From contig NZ_JTHP01000007.1 of assembly GCF_000943545.1 (NCBI RefSeq), positions 62,001 to 126,000 of the forward strand: DNA of 64,000 bases, in the 5' to 3' direction. Position 1 is the stretch's first letter; every line of letters begins with the position of its first letter. Shown here in pieces: positions 27,925-35,381 of the stretch. The DNA comes from Paenibacillus terrae (GTDB lineage Bacteria; Bacillota; Bacilli; Paenibacillales; Paenibacillaceae). The position numbers were made by a program, and so were the translations under genes. The notes under the pieces were generated by a model, which had not been told where the DNA came from, did not search any database, and saw only the letters and a program-made list of their open reading frames with translations.

Positions 27925-28536
27925 TTATTTTCCTGTGTTACCAAGCATGAGTTGGGTCAGCGTTACTTCCAGATCTGCAATACGCTGCTTCAATTGGTCT
28001 GCCTCGCTTGGCTGTTGCTCCGCTTTTTGTGTCAGCTCCTTGATCGCTTCGCCACTTAATCCTTCACCCCAGAATGTCGTTGGGTCTTTTCGTTCTGGAG
28101 TTGTAAAATTTGGTGCAGAATATACGGGTTCTTCCCCACGTTCTTTTTCCGGCTTGCTTTGCCATTCATCGTGCAGCTTCTGAAACGAAGTTTGGGATTC
28201 CTTGCTCCGTTGCTCATACACATTTTGGGCCTCTAGCAGCTTTTGGTTAAACTCTGCTTCATAGATCAGCCAGCTTTGGATGTCAAAACGGGGATGGTAT
28301 AAGCCTGGTGGCACTGGAATACCAACGGTATAGCCAGCAGGAATCTTTTCCTGGCTAGTTTGATCCGTAGCGTTGGAATTAGTAACGGTAGGCTGATAGG
28401 TGTCTAGCTGCTCGTTTGTATCAGATAGCGTGAGCGAAGATAGAGCATAAAAAGGGACGATGCCAGAAAAGGCATCGTCCACTAGCTCGTCCTCCAGATA
28501 GAGGCCATCTGTATTTACTTTAGGTACTGCTTTCAT
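27925..28536 (-). CDS. Tail-fibre-associated protein, possible chaperone (XkdW-like position)
   Basis: Protein of 203 aa coded 12 nt after fibre 1. The C-terminal quarter is a predicted coiled coil (AIKELTQKAEQQPSEADQL, then KQRIADLEVTLTQLML). The middle has a proline-rich stretch (PVPPGLYHPRFDIQSWLIYE). By position and coiled coil it could be a fibre-assembly chaperone or XkdW-like protein. No motif proves it. A perfect terminator hairpin lies inside its codons 20-28. Confidence 0.62.
   Translation of the reverse strand: MKAVPKVNTDGLYLEDELVDDAFSGIVPFYALSSLTLSDTNEQLDTYQPTVTNSNATDQTSQEKIPAGYTVGIPVPPGLYHPRFDIQSWLIYEAEFNQKLLEAQNVYEQRSKESQTSFQKLHDEWQSKPEKERGEEPVYSAPNFTTPERKDPTTFWGEGLSGEAIKELTQKAEQQPSEADQLKQRIADLEVTLTQLMLGNTGK
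28449..28480 (-). terminator. Perfect terminator hairpin inside a coding sequence
   Basis: On the minus strand GGACGATGCC-ttttct-GGCATCGTCC, a 10-bp perfect stem, then CTTTTT. It lies within the first 90 nt of the 203-aa gene and encodes the residues DDAFSGIVPF. It has all features of an intrinsic terminator and stands just after fibre 1. Confidence 0.75.
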
Positions 28537-28548
28537 GTGTTGCCCTCC

Positions 28549-31116
28549 TTAAACTTCTGCTATAAATTGAGCGGCATCCAAACGTATCCAACCGTAACCT
28601 CCTCTACCTACTACCTCCACACGCCCATCAGGGGATATAGCAATTACGGCGGTTTTGTCGCTAGACACCGCATCGGATGCTGCGCAGGTTAATACCGTCA
28701 ATATTTTAGGCCTGTATCCTTCTGGCAACTTAAAAAATGTGACAGTTGCATTAGAAGTCGGCACTTTTATTGACCCGTGCATCTTAATTAGATTATCGGA
28801 CATTTTAAGGTACTGAGGCTGAATGTCCACTGACGATGTTTCAGCCGTAACTCCATTAAGCAGTGTAGGTGTGATCCACGACGGGTTATCCTTCTCTGCT
28901 TTTTTATTCTCCAACACGCTCACACGCTTTGTGTTCTGCTGCACGCTATCTACCAAGTCCAGCAGCAGTGATTTTTCGTTAGTTGCGCAGGAACCTGTAA
29001 ACGGCACTATAGGCGAACGGTCAAGCATCAGATATGTGACGCTGTAGGCCTTATTTGGTACGTAGGAATATAATTGGTCAATATAAACATTTCCGTGCCA
29101 GTTACCATCTGGCGAGGTTACTATACCCCAATTGAAAGCCTCAGATTTACCGTTACCGAATACATTAAAAATCTTGCTCGGTTTTTGCTCTAAGGGGTTG
29201 ACACCGTTACGGTTCATTGCCCATCTATTAGTAATACCCTCAGCGTAAGGAATTGGTTTGTTACTCTCCCGAAGTACAATTCCCGTACCTACTTCAACTT
29301 GATTATCACCCTCAACAAAGGCTAGCTGTCCCTCAGATACAATAGATTCAACGGTAGGCGTTGCGAGTTGGTATACAAGTTGGTAAGGTGTAAACTTAGC
29401 AGCCAGAGTAGTTGGTACTGTCAGACTACCGTCAGCGTAACCACCGTTCTTATCGACACCGTTTGTTCGCCGTGCCCATGCTTTATTTAAGCCATCCGTC
29501 CGATTATACATGCTACTTCCGTCTGTACTTGTCGAAGTATCGTACATCTTCCAACCCATAAAGTACGCCTTAATCTCGTCTGCTGTCGGTGTGAAACTGT
29601 CTCCCCATCCACTGTCAGCGGTAGCGACAGAAATGTATAAATCTCCTGCGCCTGTAACAGCGTTTGTATCCGTTGTGCTACCTGTCGTACCCTGCGGGAT
29701 GATTTTACCGTCAAATTTGGTTGCCCATCCACTCGCGGCAACTGCGCCAGATACCAATCCGACTACCTTAACCTGCTTAAGCCCTATAGAGGATGTATCC
29801 CCAATCGCCCAAGATAAAGTGCCATCCAATACCAACGAACGCCATTTTTTCAACTTAAAGTATTGACTATCTCGCTCATACACCGTATCGGCATTAGCCC
29901 CTGTAACTGGATCTGCGTACAGGTCTGTTTGCAATGCTAACATGGCATCCTCACGAGGTTTGAATGATTTGGCTATGAGTCCGATGTTTAACATAGGCTT
30001 AGACATAGTTACGACTGTAGATGATGTACCAAGCAATCTGATATTCACCGCCTGACTAGCCGTAAACGTGGCAGTTAATAGACCAGTTCCTACCGCCTCA
30101 GCCAATATTTTTGTTTCAGGCTCATCCGTTACCGTAATCCTACCAGTCGCCCCACCAGATTGGACTGAGACGGTGTAATTTTGCCCAGGTACTAAAGGCG
30201 ATACGGTGTGTACTATTTTATTATCCACCGTGACGGAAACACTCTTTTCATCCGTTATGGTAGGTGCACCCTGTTTGGCTGACCACCCGTAGATGCTCGG
30301 TAACATATTTTCTCCATACCGAATTGCATACGGATTCCGCACAGGCGTTACACTGTCCACGTAATGATACTTCGTCGCCACCTGTTCTAGCGTCATACCG
30401 GCAAGTGCTGTGTATTCAGCATCAGAAATCTCATATAGTCTAAGAGCATCTGCATAGCCAATCTGACCGACTGCTGTAACATTAAGTCGCGCCATCGCTT
30501 GGGTGTTATTAACATCTGCTGAGGGCGAGAATGCAACATAGGTGAACTCCCATTTGTTCTTGGAAGTAACCAACGGACTTGAGAAGCTAGTCCCCTGAAT
30601 AACAATGCTCATATTAGTGGCAGATTCGTTGTACAAATTCCCAAGAGCAATATACTTTTTGCCCGCTTTTATTGTAGTGGCTGTATTACCAAAACCATCA
30701 GCAATAGCATTGGCAAGTTCCGATGTTATTTTTAAAGAACCGCCTCCTACTATGCTTTTTGTAACATCAATATTCAACGTAGACTGAAAGCGTCCGAACC
30801 TCGAAAGGGTTTTCGATGCTCCCCAATCCCTACCCAACAAATTCACCAACGTACGCCCGCTCAGCCCCGTGAGCGAGAACGGCGCAGCCTTTTCCGCATG
30901 CACAATTTGCACCCCAGGCTCCAGAGTAACCTCCTTGCGCTCCGTTGTATCCAACCGCTTCTTGATCGCATCCACACCATCATTCACATCACCTGCAAAA
31001 TTATCTACAGCACGCCAGTTTTGATCCAAATACTTCTCCAGATCAAAATAAGTTGTTTTGGGTGATGTACGGTCAATTTGATTTAAGCCTAGATTCGGTG
31101 TTTTTTCGCTTGCCAT
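28549..31116 (-). CDS. Tail fibre 1 (large receptor-binding candidate)
   Basis: Protein of 855 aa. The N-terminus (TPNLGLNQIDRTSPKTTYFD) resembles the baseplate-attachment start of Bacillus-group tail fibres. A beta-sandwich-rich, carbohydrate-binding-like middle follows (QKLGN-type segments such as WSAKQGAPTITDEKSVSVTV and NYTVSVQSGGATGRITVTDE). The C-terminus is beta-rich (TFFKLPEGYRPKILTVLTCA, then SPDGRVEVVGRGGYGWIRLD), like tip domains of phage tail fibres. The start is ATG 31116, one nt after the gpI stop; a GTG four codons upstream touches AGGAGG. It probably determines which target cells the particle binds. Confidence 0.82.
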   Translation of the reverse strand: MASEKTPNLGLNQIDRTSPKTTYFDLEKYLDQNWRAVDNFAGDVNDGVDAIKKRLDTTERKEVTLEPGVQIVHAEKAAPFSLTGLSGRTLVNLLGRDWGASKTLSRFGRFQSTLNIDVTKSIVGGGSLKITSELANAIADGFGNTATTIKAGKKYIALGNLYNESATNMSIVIQGTSFSSPLVTSKNKWEFTYVAFSPSADVNNTQAMARLNVTAVGQIGYADALRLYEISDAEYTALAGMTLEQVATKYHYVDSVTPVRNPYAIRYGENMLPSIYGWSAKQGAPTITDEKSVSVTVDNKIVHTVSPLVPGQNYTVSVQSGGATGRITVTDEPETKILAEAVGTGLLTATFTASQAVNIRLLGTSSTVVTMSKPMLNIGLIAKSFKPREDAMLALQTDLYADPVTGANADTVYERDSQYFKLKKWRSLVLDGTLSWAIGDTSSIGLKQVKVVGLVSGAVAASGWATKFDGKIIPQGTTGSTTDTNAVTGAGDLYISVATADSGWGDSFTPTADEIKAYFMGWKMYDTSTSTDGSSMYNRTDGLNKAWARRTNGVDKNGGYADGSLTVPTTLAAKFTPYQLVYQLATPTVESIVSEGQLAFVEGDNQVEVGTGIVLRESNKPIPYAEGITNRWAMNRNGVNPLEQKPSKIFNVFGNGKSEAFNWGIVTSPDGNWHGNVYIDQLYSYVPNKAYSVTYLMLDRSPIVPFTGSCATNEKSLLLDLVDSVQQNTKRVSVLENKKAEKDNPSWITPTLLNGVTAETSSVDIQPQYLKMSDNLIKMHGSIKVPTSNATVTFFKLPEGYRPKILTVLTCAASDAVSSDKTAVIAISPDGRVEVVGRGGYGWIRLDAAQFIAEV

Positions 31117-31117
31117 G

Positions 31118-31735
31118 TTATGCGCCACCTCCTAAATATCTATCCTGTGTTGTATGTTCATTTTCATAGATGGTCACAGATTCGACTTCAGCAATGGTCA
31201 GGTAACGTAGTTTATATTCTACCGTCAAATGAGCCGGCTTGATCTCCTCGATAGCTGCTTTAAGATCCTCCACATTAGGCGGAATGCCGATGATATCTAT
31301 AAATTTGACCGTGAATCCCCATTCAGCGGGATGAAAGGTAACATCTACTGTACCGCCGTCATATGCTTCGGCTACATTTTTGACAAGTCGGCCGGAAAAA
31401 GTCCCTGCTCCCCGTAGCTTCGACTCTACTACTGCACGCCGCTGGTCCAGCGGCTTGCCAAGGTCGGTTTCGATACCCAGCTCCATTTCCCAGCGTTCCA
31501 ATCCCCAGGTAGCGGTACGGACGAAAAACTGAGCCACCGTCGCATCCATCGCCAGATACAAGGAATCCAGTTCACTGCCCTTCGCATCCATATCGGAGCG
31601 CATCACACGGGAAATTTCATAGTAGGCGGGTAAATAGGAAAACAGCTCGCGTCCCCGCAAGCTGCTCATGTGCCCCTCTTCACCCATAGCTAGACGATTC
31701 ATTGGATTGTTCATGTTCGTACCATCATTACTCAC
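31118..31735 (-). CDS. xkdU: Baseplate protein gpI/XkdU type (YmfQ-like)
   Basis: Protein of 205 aa in the DUF2313/YmfQ family, the equivalent of P2 gpI, which links baseplate wedge and tail fibre. Typical segments are FSYLPAYYEISRVM, RRAVVESKLRGAGTFSGRLV and EIKPAHLTVEY. The start overlaps the xkdT stop by 8 nt and its stop lies 1 nt before the fibre-1 start, so translation is coupled. A longer, diverged copy lies at 26543-27433. Confidence 0.88.
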   Translation of the reverse strand: MSNDGTNMNNPMNRLAMGEEGHMSSLRGRELFSYLPAYYEISRVMRSDMDAKGSELDSLYLAMDATVAQFFVRTATWGLERWEMELGIETDLGKPLDQRRAVVESKLRGAGTFSGRLVKNVAEAYDGGTVDVTFHPAEWGFTVKFIDIIGIPPNVEDLKAAIEEIKPAHLTVEYKLRYLTIAEVESVTIYENEHTTQDRYLGGGA

Positions 31736-32879
31736 TGACGCTCACCGTCCCCAGTACCGCCACCTGACCTGATCCAATCTCAATATTTTGATTGCTCTGT
31801 CCATTGATTTTTAGCTCAGAGAAATCAATAATGATCGGAATGTCCAGCAAAACAGCAGAAATCCGGGTATACCGAACCAACGGGTCTTCCTTGTAAAAAG
31901 CAAGCTGCTTCAAATACGTCCGCACTCCGCTTTCGATCAGCTTTTTGATCTCATCCAGGGTGGACGGCTTCTCCTTGGTACGCTGTACCTTGACCGAGAT
32001 GTTAATTTCCACCTCTGTCGCAGGCATGATCGTCACCACGGGACCCGCTGGTGCCAACCCTTCGCCTTGTCCATCCTGAGTCGGATCAATGTACTTCTGT
32101 ACCGCAGCGACGATATCCGGACTGGCAGCGCGTTTATCTGTGTCCAGCACATATAAAGCCACCGTACCCGGCCCTTTCCAGAGCGGAACAACCTCCACGC
32201 CGCCTACTCCGGCGATTTCATTCGCCCACTGTGTATATTGCGCCTTGTTCCCGCTCGTACCCTGGTTGCGCACCTTGGCATAAAAACGCTCCAGCAACAG
32301 CTGGTCGCTCTCAATGTCCGTGCCACTTTTAGTTTCCTCTGTATTGATAACGGAGGAAACACCATTGACCGGGCTAGCCATCACCTGAATGACGCCCGCG
32401 GGTACGTTACCGCTGCGACCGGGATTGACTGCCCGAATCGCCGCTTCTCCTTTACCCTGCTCATCCAGCGTGACCGCTGCCGTGGTCGCATACTCAATGG
32501 AAGCTTCCCCCGATACATCATCTGCCGGGGTCGCCACCAACGTTCCCGCCGGAACGGTCGTTCCCGCTGTACCCGTGAATGTGACCATACCTGAGGCAGC
32601 AACCGCTTCCCGCCGTGTCACTCCATGCTCTGCTGTTCGCAGATCCAGCTCCGGCGAGCGAAAATCCGGGTTATCGCTGGCCGCCGTACTGGCAAAGCCA
32701 CGTCTTAGCAGCTCCTGCGCCCAAATCGCCGCTTCGGAGAGCATAAACGCTACCGGTGCCTGCGCATCCCAAATAAAAGAACCCTCGGACTTATCAATGT
32801 CCGAAGGCACTTTTTCCAGCATACGACTCAAAATTTCCTCTTCCGTCTGGTCTACCAAATACTCCGGCAAGTCTGCCAT
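31728..32879 (-). CDS. xkdT: Baseplate protein J, XkdT type
   Basis: Baseplate J-like wedge protein of 383 aa, PBSX XkdT family, needed to build the contractile-tail baseplate. Typical elements: EEILSRMLEKVPSDIDKSEGSFIWDA at the start; VTFTGTAGTTVPAGTLVATP; GNKAQYTQWANEIAGVGGVEVVPLW; VRYTRISAVLLDIPIIIDFS near the end. Its start overlaps the xkdS stop (TAATG) and its stop overlaps the gpI start. The C-terminal 37 residues recur in the remnant at 27426-27554. Confidence 0.93.
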   Translation of the reverse strand: MADLPEYLVDQTEEEILSRMLEKVPSDIDKSEGSFIWDAQAPVAFMLSEAAIWAQELLRRGFASTAASDNPDFRSPELDLRTAEHGVTRREAVAASGMVTFTGTAGTTVPAGTLVATPADDVSGEASIEYATTAAVTLDEQGKGEAAIRAVNPGRSGNVPAGVIQVMASPVNGVSSVINTEETKSGTDIESDQLLLERFYAKVRNQGTSGNKAQYTQWANEIAGVGGVEVVPLWKGPGTVALYVLDTDKRAASPDIVAAVQKYIDPTQDGQGEGLAPAGPVVTIMPATEVEINISVKVQRTKEKPSTLDEIKKLIESGVRTYLKQLAFYKEDPLVRYTRISAVLLDIPIIIDFSELKINGQSNQNIEIGSGQVAVLGTVSVSE

Positions 32880-33343
32880 TAGATCACCACACTTTCTACA
32901 ATTTCCGTTTCATCCCGCACATTCGTAATCTGGCAGCTAAAATGGCATGCCTCGCCTTCCCAGCTAAACGTAAACTGATCCACACTAGCCGTGCGAGCAT
33001 CTGCCAGTAGCGCTTCGGTGACCATGCGCTTAATTTCACTTTCCTGCACACCGTGCCCATAGCTGCTGCCGATCAGTTCCTCCAGCTCGCTACCATAGTC
33101 GGGAGAATAGATCACATGACGGTAGCGGGGGGTACGAATTGCTTTTTCACACCACTGCACCCAGGCTTCTTTTTCACCTGTAGTCACGATTTTACGGCTG
33201 GGGCTCATAACAAATTCTCCAGCTTCAAAATCAAACCGCCAGCTTCGTCCAAATACCGCCCGGTTATCCTCCAGCACATCCGGGTCCGTAATATCCGTCC
33301 AGAGCATATCATCCGTTTCGGGAAATAAATTAGCCACGTCCAC
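32879..33343 (-). CDS. xkdS: Baseplate protein XkdS (DUF2634; gpW/gp25-like)
   Basis: Protein of 154 aa with TDITDPDVLEDNRAVFGRSWRFDFEAGEF and the gp25-like signature WVQWCEKAIRTPRYRHVIYSPDYGSELEELIG. The family forms the inner wedge of the baseplate in PBSX-like tails. GTG start, overlapping the xkdR end by 14 nt; a second GTG two codons later is equally possible. Coupled to xkdT. Confidence 0.92.
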   Translation of the reverse strand: MDVANLFPETDDMLWTDITDPDVLEDNRAVFGRSWRFDFEAGEFVMSPSRKIVTTGEKEAWVQWCEKAIRTPRYRHVIYSPDYGSELEELIGSSYGHGVQESEIKRMVTEALLADARTASVDQFTFSWEGEACHFSCQITNVRDETEIVESVVI

Positions 33344-33737
33344 TCACCACCTTGCACACCACAACCACATCGTTGCCGCTATTCACCCGAACCGCAAGTA
33401 CGCGATCTCCGGGCTTAAGTCCTTCGTTCAGGCTCAGATTCACATCCTCCAGCTCGTCCTCCCCGATATAAAAGGAAGTTTTCAGCTCTTTGCCCTCCCA
33501 ATTCTCCGACTCTACTGCGGTTGAGGTTCCTTTGTACATATGACGCGGTACAGACAGCAATCCCGGTAGCTCGGCGACCAGATAATCCTGAAGCTCGTGT
33601 TTAAAATCATCCAGCTTGATTCCCGTGGAAGTAATCGTGCCTAGTACCGCGCCCACTCCACTCAGCGCTTGCTTGGTTTGCTTGTGAAATGAGGATTGCA
33701 GAGCAGTGACCAAATGCCCGTAGGGGTCCTTATTCAA
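33330..33737 (-). CDS. xkdR: XkdR-like protein (DUF2577)
   Basis: Protein of 135 aa beginning MNKDPYGHLVTALQSSFHKQ with an oligonucleotide/oligosaccharide-fold-like C-terminal part (LKPGDRVLAVRVNSGNDVVVVCKV). By place between xkdQ and xkdS it is the XkdR equivalent, a small hub or spike-associated baseplate protein. The start codon is TTG, 7 nt after AAGGAGG, overlapping xkdQ by 8 nt. Confidence 0.85.
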   Translation of the reverse strand: MNKDPYGHLVTALQSSFHKQTKQALSGVGAVLGTITSTGIKLDDFKHELQDYLVAELPGLLSVPRHMYKGTSTAVESENWEGKELKTSFYIGEDELEDVNLSLNEGLKPGDRVLAVRVNSGNDVVVVCKVVSGRG

Positions 33738-34707
33738 GATAAAACCTCCTTTTTACATCGTCATACGTGCCCAACTCCAGCGACATACTGCCGGGATTAC
33801 CCAATTCTCTGCTCACTGAAATCACCAGCAGCTTCATGGAACCCAGCATCACCGCGTCTCCTGCACGAATCGTGTTCATATCTGGTGCATTTAGCGATAT
33901 CGTTTGTTGTATGCCTCTCAGCTTACTTTTGGCCAACTCACGTGCCGCCGCACCTGATTTCACCTCGTCATCCTGCACGATCACCTGAAGCGTTCCATAT
34001 TTGGCAATGTCCTTTTCCTCCAGCGCCATCACCTTGGACGGAACCTCGTTGCCCGTTTCACTGGCCGCCGTAGCCAGCACCTTGACTCTTGTGGCCGCGC
34101 CTTCGAGCGTACGGGATTGTGTCGTATCGGTCACTCTCTCCAAAACATACACATCTTTGTTCGTTCCCAGCTCGTATAGCTCCAAACCGGAGGTAATCAT
34201 CCGTGGATGATACAGCTTGCCACCCGCTTTTGCCGTTTCACGCAGGTCGCCCAACATCATGGAATAGATGGACTGTGTCCGGTATACGGCGCGTCCCAGC
34301 GTCTTTTTCGTATCTGGTAATGAAGCGATTTTCAGCTTCCAGTCCCTGGCATATTTCTGAAAACGCTGAGTAGCCGTCTGCTTCGCAGGGAGCAAATATT
34401 CATCCTCGGACTTGTCCAAATACACCGTGCGATCATACAATGTCAGCGTCATACGCTTGAGTCCATTGTTGGAGGTTTCCACTTCCCAAATAACCGCTGG
34501 AGACAGCAAGGGGACATAGTCTTTTTTGCCATAAGGAATGCCACTAACCCGAATCGACATCCCTGGAGAGATGGGCGGCAAATCCGGCGTCACAACCAAA
34601 TTCACCGTGCCCTGATAAGCGATTTGCTCCAGCGAATCCCTCAAATTAATGTTCTCCACGAGCGGCGACAAATCATATTTATCCTGTAAAATAACTTTAT
34701 AGCTCAT
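33730..34707 (-). CDS. xkdQ: Tail hub/late-control protein, XkdQ (gpD-like)
   Basis: Protein of 325 aa related to phage late-control gene D / T4 gp27, the tail hub under the spike. Features are YKVILQDKYDLSPLVENI at the N-terminus, DRTVYLDKSEDEYLLP, RDWKLKI, LYELGTNKDVYVLERVTDTTQ and a C-terminal INL-type domain (GDAVMLGSMKLLVISVSREL). Its ATG overlaps the TGA that closes the LysM frame of xkdP (ATGA), so translation coupling to xkdP is expected. Confidence 0.9.
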   Translation of the reverse strand: MSYKVILQDKYDLSPLVENINLRDSLEQIAYQGTVNLVVTPDLPPISPGMSIRVSGIPYGKKDYVPLLSPAVIWEVETSNNGLKRMTLTLYDRTVYLDKSEDEYLLPAKQTATQRFQKYARDWKLKIASLPDTKKTLGRAVYRTQSIYSMMLGDLRETAKAGGKLYHPRMITSGLELYELGTNKDVYVLERVTDTTQSRTLEGAATRVKVLATAASETGNEVPSKVMALEEKDIAKYGTLQVIVQDDEVKSGAAARELAKSKLRGIQQTISLNAPDMNTIRAGDAVMLGSMKLLVISVSRELGNPGSMSLELGTYDDVKRRFYLE

Positions 34708-34864
34708 GACAGCACCAGCTTTTGCCCCGGTTTAATCGCATTCGGATTTTGACCAATGACCTTTTTGTTAAGCTGATAAATACGGCTCCATTGTGAGCTG
34801 TCCCCCAGCTCCAGCTTGGCAATTTTGGACAAGGAATCTCCCGATTTCACCGTATAGGTTTTTT
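34704..34864 (-). pseudogene. LysM module of XkdP, out of frame
   Basis: Reading frame -1 relative to the gene before it encodes a full LysM: TYTVKSGDSLSKIAKLELGD, then WSRIYQLNKKVIGQNPNAIKPGQKL. Its stop TGA overlaps the xkdQ start (ATGA). No start codon with a ribosome binding site exists for it, so it is the detached C-terminus of XkdP. The frames meet at an A6 run (34859-34864). It becomes joined if one A is added, or by a -1 slip. Confidence 0.8.
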
Positions 34865-35344
34865 CTTTTCTTTCATATCCGTGCGGGGCTTTTTGTTGAC
34901 CGTAGCAGACTTCGTTCCACTGCCGGCTTTTTTGGATACCTTCATTTCACTCCAGGTCCGCAGCGAAAGATCAAAATTCACGTCCCCATAATCGCCGCCC
35001 CGAAAGGTGGAGTTATGAGACGCTACAATTACGGGTACATTTACAGCCGTCTCTGAAATAATGAAGCGTAATGGCTTTTGGGACAGCAAAAAACCATTCA
35101 ACGTGTTCATGGCCTCCTGTGGATCGGGAATGTCCTGATATTTACAATACGATTCATCGTACTCCTTGGGAAAAAAAGAAGAGAAGGAGATTTCCTTCAC
35201 CTTCTCCCCTTGTGGAAAATCAAACTCCCCATAGGATAAAATCGTTGTCGTATCAAATCCCTTTTGCCGTGAGATCGTCACTTCCTCGGGATTCACCGGA
35301 AATATAAACTTAAATCCCTTGCCATCCGTTAAACTAAATTCCAT
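34847..35344 (-). CDS. xkdP: XkdP-like baseplate hub protein, frameshifted before LysM
   Basis: Protein of 165 aa as read (MEFSLTDGKGFKFIFPVNPE...). It has the phage-tail N-terminal part (FDTTTILSYGEFDFPQGEKVKEISFSSFFP, RTWSEMKVSKKAGSG) typical of XkdP/gp53-type proteins, which normally end in LysM. Here the frame ends KEKKKPIR after A6, and the LysM follows in the -1 frame. This is either a real mutation, an assembly indel in the homopolymer, or slippage producing both forms. The exact overlap of the LysM stop with xkdQ argues that the fused frame was functional until recently. Confidence 0.82.
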   Translation of the reverse strand: MEFSLTDGKGFKFIFPVNPEEVTISRQKGFDTTTILSYGEFDFPQGEKVKEISFSSFFPKEYDESYCKYQDIPDPQEAMNTLNGFLLSQKPLRFIISETAVNVPVIVASHNSTFRGGDYGDVNFDLSLRTWSEMKVSKKAGSGTKSATVNKKPRTDMKEKKKPIR

Positions 35345-35381
35345 CTCTTTCCTCCTTCCCCGTTACTCCCATCCTACTGCA

